From assembly GCA_020060485.1 (NCBI GenBank), contig JAGVAB010000107.1, forward strand, positions 1 to 12,617: DNA of 12,617 bases, in the 5' to 3' direction. Source of the DNA: Anaerolineales bacterium (GTDB lineage Bacteria > Chloroflexota > Anaerolineae > Anaerolineales > Anaerolineaceae). The notes below the pieces were generated by a model. The model worked only from the letters and a program-made list of their open reading frames with translations, was not told where the DNA came from and ran no database searches. How positions within the stretch are numbered: position 1 is the first letter of the stretch; every line of letters begins with the position of its first letter. This document shows, piece by piece, positions 8,001 through 12,617 of the stretch. The translations under genes and the position numbers were made by a program.

Positions 8001-11000
8001 TAGGCTCCTTTATTTCGGACAATGGACGCTACGTGGCCTTCACCAGTGACTCGCCCGACCTGACCGGAGACTCATCCGGCACTACCCGCCAGGTCTTCCT
8101 CAAAGACCTGGACACCGAAGCTGTCACGATGGTATCCAGCGCATCGAATGGCGCCCCGGGCAATGGCAATTCCTGGGCCTACAATCTCACGCCCGAAGGG
8201 CGCTTCGTGATGTTCTATTCCACTGCCAGCAACCTGGTAAGCGGCGGCAACACCACCGAAGACGCTTATGTCTATGACCGCCAGTTAGACACAATCACCA
8301 TGATGTCTGTGCCGGCGGCCCAGACCATTGATCCCTTCCCGCCTGTGGAAGGCGGCAAGATCGCCTTTGAAACCACCAAGGCGCTGCTCAGTGAGGATAC
8401 CAACGGGCGCAAGGACGTGTATGTGCGCACCTTCGATGGCAATACGATACTGGCTTCCCTGCCAGTGGGTGCCTCATCAACCGGAACCTACGCTTCTTAT
8501 GGGCCAGCGATCAGCCGGGACGGCCGTTTCGTGGTCTTCCAATCCAGCGTGAATGCGCTGGATCCAGTGACCAACCCGCCCGTTGGCGGCGAACCCATCC
8601 TGGATAACCTGTACATCCGCCAGATCGGCGGACACTGGGACGGAGCTACCGCAGGCGTTTATGACAATCCTGATTCAAAGATCACATACAGCAGCGGCTG
8701 GATGGTCGAGGCAGGCAGCGGCGCCTATGGCGGCTCGCATCACTATTCCACTTCCATCAACAAAACCGCCACATTTGCCTTCAAGGGACGCCAGATCAGC
8801 CTGCTCTATACCGGCTTCACCAACCGCGGCACAGTGGAGATCAAGATCGATGGTCAGGTGGTTGATACCCTGAACCAATACGCCCCCACGCTGACATGGA
8901 TGAAGCGATGGAACAGCCCGGTGCTGGACAACGAAGGGCCGCACATCCTGACATTGACCCACAAAACCGGCACCATCGTGACCGTGGACGCCATTGAAGT
9001 ACGCAATAACGAAGTGGTTGGCCCAGGTATTTACGATGACAAAGACAGCGCCATCCTGTACTTCGGCAGCTGGGCAGATTGGCCGCAGACCGGCGGCCCC
9101 TACAAAGATGGTATGAAATACACCAACGATACCCAGGCCAGTGCTTCCCTGTCTTTCTATGGCATGCAGGTCAGTTTGATCTACACCAAATACACCACGC
9201 GCGGCAACATCTCCATCCAGATCGACGATGAAGAACCGATCCTGTTGGACCAATACAGCACCCAATTGCTCTGGCAACAGCGCTGGGACAGCCCGGAACT
9301 GGAGGAGGGTACGCATACCATCACCCTCACCCATCCTGGCGGCACCAAATATATCGATATCGATGCCCTGATCATCACCTACCCGGCCTTTGAGATGGAC
9401 CCACCAGATCCAATCACCAACCTCGCGGCAACCTCCGGCGATGACATGGGCACGGTCAACCTCACCTGGACGGCCACCGGAGACGATTTTAATACCGGAA
9501 CCGCCAGCCAGTACATCGTGCGCTACTCAACCAACCCCATCACCACCGAGGAGATATGGAACGGCGCTGCGGATGTCGAAGGAGAACCGACACCACAGGA
9601 AGCTGGCAGTCCGGAAGCGATGACAGTCACCGGCCTGACCCCCGGACAATTCTATTACTTTGCCATCCGGGCCAAAGACAAGGGCGCCAACCTGTCTGAA
9701 CTTTCCAATAGCCCTGGCGCAACCGCACAGTCCAGTTCCAGTATTGGCGCCGGCACGTACGACGACACCAACCCCAATATCACCTACGCCGGCACATGGA
9801 CTCTGTACAACCATAGCGGTACTGGCCCCTACAACAACACACTGCACTTGAGCAATATTGCCAATTCTACAGCCACATTCACCTTCACCGGCACCCAGAT
9901 CAGCCTGATCTACACCAAGTACTCGACACGCGGCAATCTGGAGATCAAGATCGACAATGGCGCACCAGTTACACTCAACCAGTACAGCTCTTCGCTGCAA
10001 TGGCAGCAGCGCTGGGACAGCCCGCTGCTGGCACCCGGAACCCACACCATCACCCTCCGCCATCCCGGCGGCACCAAATATGTCTGCATCGATGCCCTGG
10101 TCGTAAGAAACCCGGAAACCATCCCGCCGGCCACAGTGTCAGATTTGATCGCAGCCACCGGATCGGAGAAAGGCTCAGTGGATTTAAGCTGGACGGCGCC
10201 TGGCGATGACGGCATGGACGGCACGGCCACTCTCTATAAAGTGCGCTATGCCAACACGCCCATCAACTCGGAAGCCGCCTGGACAGCTGCCAAAGAAGTA
10301 GCCGGTGTACCTGCGCCTTCGGTTGCCGGCACCCATGAAACCTTGCAGGTTACCGGGCTTGACCCCACCAAGCTATATTACTTTGCCCTGCGCGCCATTG
10401 ATGATGCGGATAACGTGTCCGGCATTTCCAATACAGCGGACGCCTATCCCAACCTGCCGGATCCTGTCGGCGTGGGCACTTACGATAACCCCAACGCAGC
10501 CTTGCTCTACATCGGCAACTGGGAAACCTGGAACAGCAGCGGCCCGTTCAATGCCACCCTGCGCCTGACCAATGTGACGGACAACAAGGCCATCATGCGC
10601 TTCACCGGCACCCAGGTCAGCCTGATCTACTCCAAGTTCACCTCGCGCGGCAATATCGAAGTGGTAATTGACGACGGTGCCCCCATCCTCATCAATGCGT
10701 ACAGCACAACCATCCAATGGCAGCAGCGCTGGGACAGCCCGCTGCTTGCCGAGGGCACTCACACCATCATCGTGCGCAACCCCGGCGGCGGCAAGTACAT
10801 CGATGTGGACGCGATCATCGTGTCCGAGCCTGAATCCATCCCGCCAGCGGCAATCAGCAATTTGTCGGCTGTCACTGGCGCAGCGCTGGGTGCAGTTGAA
10901 TTGAGTTGGACGGCTCCTGGCGATGACGACATGGTTGGCACAGCCAGCAGTTACATTGTGCGCCACGCCACCAGCCCGATCAACTCCCTGTCTGCCTGGG

Positions 11001-11551
11001 ATGCCGCCACCAATGCAAGCGGCGCGCCCGTACCCGTGCCAGCCGGTGGGGCACAGTCTATGATCATTTCCGGCCTGGTGCCCGGGCAAACCTATTACTT
11101 CGCCGTCCGCACCCTGGACGAAATACCCAATATTTCAGACCTGTCCAACAGCCCTTCGGCGGCGGCCAAAGCCCCCGATGCGGTGGGGCCAGGCACCTAT
11201 GACGATGCCGGCGGCAGTATCGCCTATGTCGGCACATGGGAAACCCAAACCGGCGGTGGGCCTTACAACTCAACCATGCATTTCACCAATAATCCCAATG
11301 CATCGGCCTACTTCACCTTCAACGGCACCCAGTTCAGCCTGATCTTTACCAAACTGTCCTCCCGCGGCAATATCGAGATCATCATCGACGGCGGACAGCC
11401 GATCCTGGTAAATCAGTATGCAGCCACCCTGCAATGGCAGCAACGCTGGGACAGCCCGGTGCTTTCCAACGGCACCCACAATATCATCCTGCGTCACCCC
11501 GGCGGCAGCAAGTACATCGACATTGATGCCATCATCGCCACCGGGCCGTAG
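5015..11551 (+). CDS. Giant exported multi-module protein: 10 jelly-roll-like modules, 7-bladed propeller, 3 FN3 domains
   Basis: The product has 2178 residues. ATG 5015 is preceded by AAGGTG at 5005-5010, and residues 1-28 form a Sec signal peptide with likely cleavage after VEA or AKA (26-28). Residues 29-108 are Ala/Pro-rich and unstructured in appearance. Five modules of about 125 residues follow, each with a G-x-Y start at Tyr113, 241, 368, 492 and 630, then a Thr/Pro linker (about 750-776), a seven-blade propeller (777-1205), modules 6 and 7 (Tyr1216, 1340), and FN3-module pairs ending with modules 8-10 (Tyr1582, 1823, 2062). Module hallmarks are I-x-Y-x-G-x-W, F-x-G-x-Q-[IVF]-S-L-I-Y, RG, an [IV]-[DN]-[GD] turn, W-x-x-RW-[DN]-S-P, G-[PT]-H and D-[IV]-DA. 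The modules resemble galactose-binding-like jelly-roll domains often seen in exported bacterial proteins; ligand binding is inferred. There is no catalytic domain, LPXTG, transmembrane helix, SLH domain or other anchor: translation stops right after module 10. It has its own promoter candidate and terminator. A surface adhesin or matrix protein is likely; the function is unknown. Confidence 0.9.
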   Translation: MKNKWVHALFLAVFLFTLVTPVPVEAKAALPAASQQLPSQNTGMLDQSAVRSLPLAGSPGGVLADQAPVAAGTPVPVLAKGVDLQSNPAPLQLDAPIAALSGLAAPSQVGVGYHDDTSPAITWAGTWTTINSGNALGGSYRSSTTLNSTASLEFTGTQISLIYAKAPSRGSVQIRINGNLITTLSMANATEQWQQRWNSPIQANSGPHTITITHSATGQVVVDAFEVSSPDPGQPLTQGYYENEEPRLQYNGNWTIWNGAGVSGGSNHYSSTIGSTVSTQFTGTQIALYYTGLSNRGVAEIFIDNVKVASVNQYSASVQYQKRWQSNILADNGPHTLTIRHASGSIIDIDALNIEDIAIPDPVGPGIYENNDPHLIYIGNWTTYNAASASGGSGRYSNSINNYALFRFTGKQVKLLYTANVNNGNAEIRINGQLVSTLNQYSASQVYKKEWTSPLMADEGPHTITITHASGGIIDLDALIVSNPAAPGPGTYEDTDNLISYSGNWIPYASTSASGGSSRYSDLAGSAAEFLFDANQVSLIYTGLTNRGLLNVFIDGNLITTINQNTSSLAWKQRWDSPVIPGDGPHVLRLVNASTDSVKKITDIDAIIASQFVPTPTPTPGVNTLTEGTYNDTDPRISYTGNWTVYSHTSAYGGASRYSDKVGNTASFEFFGTQLSLVYTGLTNRGNVTVSINGQVAGIINQYTSALAWQSRWDSAVLSSPGPHTVILTHASSGKIMDVDAIIVTGGSLEPTPTESTTPTITVTFTPTATPVFDPPDGKEVYRSSFAPAAAGEAPPSTSAETDSYGDSISGNGQYVVFSSLASNLIYTNNVCGSNGFVDVYLHDRQTRTNQCLSTMFGAAVNGNSTDPFISDTGQFVVFASDASSFTGDAPLGIRQIYLRDRISGSIYLVSAPESGGYANGHCNDPYVTKDGQYVIFSCAATNLVDDDTNGAVDVFVRNMGDRGPGGSYSGSGQHTYLVSRDDAGNVVSAGTQGSIGSFISDNGRYVAFTSDSPDLTGDSSGTTRQVFLKDLDTEAVTMVSSASNGAPGNGNSWAYNLTPEGRFVMFYSTASNLVSGGNTTEDAYVYDRQLDTITMMSVPAAQTIDPFPPVEGGKIAFETTKALLSEDTNGRKDVYVRTFDGNTILASLPVGASSTGTYASYGPAISRDGRFVVFQSSVNALDPVTNPPVGGEPILDNLYIRQIGGHWDGATAGVYDNPDSKITYSSGWMVEAGSGAYGGSHHYSTSINKTATFAFKGRQISLLYTGFTNRGTVEIKIDGQVVDTLNQYAPTLTWMKRWNSPVLDNEGPHILTLTHKTGTIVTVDAIEVRNNEVVGPGIYDDKDSAILYFGSWADWPQTGGPYKDGMKYTNDTQASASLSFYGMQVSLIYTKYTTRGNISIQIDDEEPILLDQYSTQLLWQQRWDSPELEEGTHTITLTHPGGTKYIDIDALIITYPAFEMDPPDPITNLAATSGDDMGTVNLTWTATGDDFNTGTASQYIVRYSTNPITTEEIWNGAADVEGEPTPQEAGSPEAMTVTGLTPGQFYYFAIRAKDKGANLSELSNSPGATAQSSSSIGAGTYDDTNPNITYAGTWTLYNHSGTGPYNNTLHLSNIANSTATFTFTGTQISLIYTKYSTRGNLEIKIDNGAPVTLNQYSSSLQWQQRWDSPLLAPGTHTITLRHPGGTKYVCIDALVVRNPETIPPATVSDLIAATGSEKGSVDLSWTAPGDDGMDGTATLYKVRYANTPINSEAAWTAAKEVAGVPAPSVAGTHETLQVTGLDPTKLYYFALRAIDDADNVSGISNTADAYPNLPDPVGVGTYDNPNAALLYIGNWETWNSSGPFNATLRLTNVTDNKAIMRFTGTQVSLIYSKFTSRGNIEVVIDDGAPILINAYSTTIQWQQRWDSPLLAEGTHTIIVRNPGGGKYIDVDAIIVSEPESIPPAAISNLSAVTGAALGAVELSWTAPGDDDMVGTASSYIVRHATSPINSLSAWDAATNASGAPVPVPAGGAQSMIISGLVPGQTYYFAVRTLDEIPNISDLSNSPSAAAKAPDAVGPGTYDDAGGSIAYVGTWETQTGGGPYNSTMHFTNNPNASAYFTFNGTQFSLIFTKLSSRGNIEIIIDGGQPILVNQYAATLQWQQRWDSPVLSNGTHNIILRHPGGSKYIDIDAIIATGP
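5339..7255 (+). repeat. N-terminal block of five jelly-roll-like modules (R1-R5, subtype A)
   Basis: These five tandem protein repeats lie about 124-138 residues apart. Subtype A is marked by an ASGGS-x-RYS-like loop in the first half (GGSYRSS, GGSNHYSS, GGSGRYSN, GGSSRYSD, GGASRYSD), by NRG or NNG before the central strand, and by an ending of the type GPHTITITHASG-x-I-x-D-x-DA. R3 carries KKEWTSP where most others carry the RWDSP type. R4 has extra residues before its last strand (STDSVKKITDIDA). A PTPTPTP linker separates R4 and R5. The orphan fragment at 222-536 belongs to this subtype and is closest in style to R5 with its Thr/Pro tail. Confidence 0.85.
7343..8632 (+). other. Seven-bladed PD40/TolB-like beta-propeller region of the giant protein
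   Basis: Seven copies of a WD40-like (PD40) blade motif are visible. The core is IS-x-x-G-[QR]-[YF]-V-x-F-x-S followed by an A-S-x-L loop and then D-V-[YF]-[VL]-[RH]-[DN]. The core lines are ISGNGQYVVFSS, ISDTGQFVVFAS, VTKDGQYVIFSC, ISDNGRYVAFTS, LTPEGRFVMFYS, VEGGKIAFET (shortened) and ISRDGRFVVFQS. Seven blades would close a standard propeller. No enzymatic motif is apparent, so a binding or scaffolding role is likely. It sits between modules 5 and 6, so it reads as an insertion into a module array. There are Cys residues in blades 1 and 3 (NVCGSN, TNQCLS, GHCND, FSCAA) that could form disulfides in an exported protein. Confidence 0.8.
8653..9402 (+). repeat. Modules R6 and R7 (subtype A to B transition)
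   Basis: R6 keeps the subtype A signature (YGGSHHYS, FTNRG, GPHILTLTHKTG). R7 is the first subtype B module: it replaces the GGS-x-RYS loop with a shorter GGPYKDGMKY loop, uses TKYTTRG in place of TGLTNRG, and ends EGTHTITLTHPGGTKYIDIDA. The switch in subtype coincides with the start of the FN3-containing part. Confidence 0.8.
9019..11551 (+). repeat. Three and a half copies of a ~720-base unit: subtype B module plus FN3 domain
   Basis: The conserved module tyrosine codons lie at 9032, 9758, 10481 and 11198, giving DNA periods of 726, 723 and 717 bases. Each of the first three units is a jelly-roll-like module followed by an FN3 domain (about 9397-9744, 10121-10466 and 10841-11180); the fourth is a module alone and ends the protein. 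The FN3 units share NLTWTATGDD- or DLSWTAPGDD-type strands, a GTAS-x-Y-x-VRY strand, [PG]-x-x-YYFA-[IVL]-R and the LSN or ISN end. The spacing and the equal domain order indicate tandem duplication of a module-FN3 block. Confidence 0.85.
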
Positions 11552-11590
11552 GCTTCCGGCTCCACCCGCAAGATATTTACCGGTACACCC

Positions 11591-11624
11591 TGTGCCGCCC
11601 GAAATGGGCGGCACAGTTCTTTTA
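11591..11624 (+). terminator. Rho-independent terminator of the giant protein gene
   Basis: TGTGCCGCCC (11591-11600) pairs perfectly with GGGCGGCACA (11606-11615) around the loop GAAAT, and GTTCTTTT follows. A GC-rich 10-bp stem, a 5-base loop and a T-rich tail starting 39 bases past the stop make a classic terminator. Confidence 0.9.
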
Positions 11625-11680
11625 TGAATAAAACACGCGAATGCACCGATTGCCAGCCATATCCCTGCGCTGCCCCCCTA

Positions 11681-11689
11681 TGGTAAAAT
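11681..11689 (+). promoter_or_regulatory. Extended -10 promoter candidate for neuB
   Basis: TGGTAAAAT fits an extended -10 box (TGn followed by TAAAAT against TATAAT), placed just after the upstream terminator and about 44 bases before the neuB start. No good -35 box lies 17 bases upstream, which extended -10 promoters can tolerate. Confidence 0.4.
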
Positions 11690-11732
11690 CGAAGCAGATT
11701 TTCATCCCTGAACGATTCCCACGGAGGCCTGA

Positions 11733-12617
11733 ATGCAGGCTGTTGAAATTGCCGGCCGCTGGATCGGCCCTGGCCACCCCCCCTACCTGATTGCGGAAGC
11801 CGGCGTCAATCACAATGGCAATATGGATATGGCAATGGCTCTGGTGGACGCTGCCGCCGCTGCCGGGGCAGACGCGGTCAAATTCCAGACCTTCTCCGCC
11901 GAGCGGCTGGTGACCCGCCAGGCGCCCAAAGCCAAATATCAGCTTGAAACCACCAGTCAGAACGAATCGCAATACGAGATGCTCAAAAAGCTGGAACTGA
12001 GTGAAAGCAGCCATCGTCAGCTGCTGGCGCGCTGCCAGCAAAAAGGCATTCTCTTCCTCTCCTCCCCCTTTGATGAAACCAGCGCCGACCTGCTGGAAAC
12101 CCTCGACCTGGCCGCCTTCAAGCTTCCTTCTGGCGAGATCACCAACCACCCCTACCTGGCGCACGTGGCCGGCAAGGGCCGCCCGCTCATCCTCTCCAGC
12201 GGCATGTCCAGCCTGGGCGAGGTGGAAGCCGCCCTGCAGGTCATCGCCGCCGCGGGCAACCCGCCGCTCGTCCTGCTGCACTGCGTCAGCCAGTACCCGG
12301 CCCCGCCCGAAGAATTGAACCTGCGCGCCATGCACACCCTGGAGACCGCCTTCGATGTGCCGGTGGGCTTTTCGGATCACACCGAGGGTATCGAAATGCC
12401 GCTGGTGGCCGTTGGCCTGGGGGCAGTCATGATCGAAAAGCATTTCACTCTCGACCGCAGTCTGCCCGGCCCGGATCACCGCGCCTCGCTGGAGCCGGAC
12501 GAATTACAGCGCCTGGCGCAGGGTATGCGCCGCGTGTACATCGCCCTGGGTGACGGGCGCAAGCAGCCCGCCCCCAGCGAGATCGACACCGCCGCCGTGG
12601 CCCGCAAGAGCCTGGTG
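11733..12617 (+). CDS. neuB: NeuB-family nonulosonate synthase (sialic or legionaminic acid synthase), 3' end outside the window
   Basis: NeuB enzymes condense phosphoenolpyruvate with an N-acetylated hexosamine (ManNAc, or 2,4-diacetamido-mannose in the legionaminate branch) to form a nine-carbon acidic sugar for surface glycans. ATG 11733 is preceded by GGAGG at 11723-11727, 5 bases away. The frame stays open for all 295 codons to the window edge, so about 50 C-terminal residues, including most of the SAF (antifreeze-like) domain of this ~340-350-residue family, are missing. The TIM-barrel motifs are complete: LIAEAGVNHNG (19-29, catalytic Glu22), AVKFQTF (48-54), FLSSPFD (108-114), FKLPSGEITN (129-138), LHCVSQYPAP (182-191), VGFSDHTEG (211-219, metal ligand His216) and IEKHFTLDR (234-242, metal ligand His237). 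The PSGEITN form is common to legionaminate and several bacterial sialate synthases, so the exact sugar is open. It has its own promoter candidate after a strong terminator, so it probably opens a new operon that continues to the right. Confidence 0.92.
   Translation, partial: MQAVEIAGRWIGPGHPPYLIAEAGVNHNGNMDMAMALVDAAAAAGADAVKFQTFSAERLVTRQAPKAKYQLETTSQNESQYEMLKKLELSESSHRQLLARCQQKGILFLSSPFDETSADLLETLDLAAFKLPSGEITNHPYLAHVAGKGRPLILSSGMSSLGEVEAALQVIAAAGNPPLVLLHCVSQYPAPPEELNLRAMHTLETAFDVPVGFSDHTEGIEMPLVAVGLGAVMIEKHFTLDRSLPGPDHRASLEPDELQRLAQGMRRVYIALGDGRKQPAPSEIDTAAVARKSLV

Noticed and set aside
8675..9334. Minus-strand open frame over modules R6-R7
   Set aside because: It mirrors the repeated coding sequence. 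Similar minus-strand frames recur over the other modules, as expected for shadows of a repeat.
5339..11551. Possible CRISPR or short DNA tandem array
   Set aside because: The repetition is at protein-module level with periods of about 370-390 and 720 bases inside one open frame. There are no short identical repeats with unique spacers.
11624..11686. 20-residue Cys-rich ORF (MNKTRECTDC...) before neuB
   Set aside because: It begins in the terminator tail, has no ribosome binding site, and its stop overlaps the -10 candidate, so it is unlikely to be translated.

Overview
The window looks like chromosomal DNA of a free-living bacterium with fairly high GC coding sequence and AT-rich intergenic gaps. 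Thr/Pro-rich linkers on exported proteins, a giant exported multi-module protein built from jelly-roll-like, beta-propeller and FN3 units, and the anaerobe-type CysD/CysN pair together suggest a Chloroflexota-like (Anaerolineae-like) organism. This is an inference from protein style only; there is no rRNA or other marker here. All genes I can support lie on the plus strand.

Layout. 1-221 is AT-rich and has no convincing gene. 222-536 is a truncated orphan copy of the module that makes up most of the giant protein further downstream, followed by a Thr/Pro-rich tail. 600-1685 encodes a lipoprotein alpha/beta hydrolase with an intact Ser-Asp-His triad. A 342-base gap (1686-2027) holds a perfect 30-bp palindrome. 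2028-4726 is a two-gene operon, cysD-cysN, encoding ATP sulfurylase; the CysN carries a C-terminal APS-kinase-like domain whose catalytic motifs are destroyed. A hairpin and an AT-rich leader with a plausible promoter precede a 2178-residue exported protein (5015-11551). That protein has a signal peptide, five jelly-roll-like modules, a seven-bladed propeller, two more modules and then three FN3-module pairs, with no visible cell-wall or membrane anchor. A clear rho-independent terminator (11591-11624) closes it. An extended -10 promoter candidate precedes a NeuB-family nonulosonate synthase (11733 to the window edge, incomplete).

How the genes may relate. Three of the products are exported or are remnants of exported proteins with the same linker style, and NeuB makes an acidic sugar typical of surface glycans. 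CysDN makes APS, the activated sulfate used for cysteine synthesis or, after phosphorylation to PAPS, for sulfation. A common cell-surface theme (surface protein plus acidic or sulfated glycan) is possible but not shown by the sequence. Each unit has its own termination or promoter signals, so they are probably independent transcription units. I see no defence system, CRISPR array, tRNA, rRNA or transposase.
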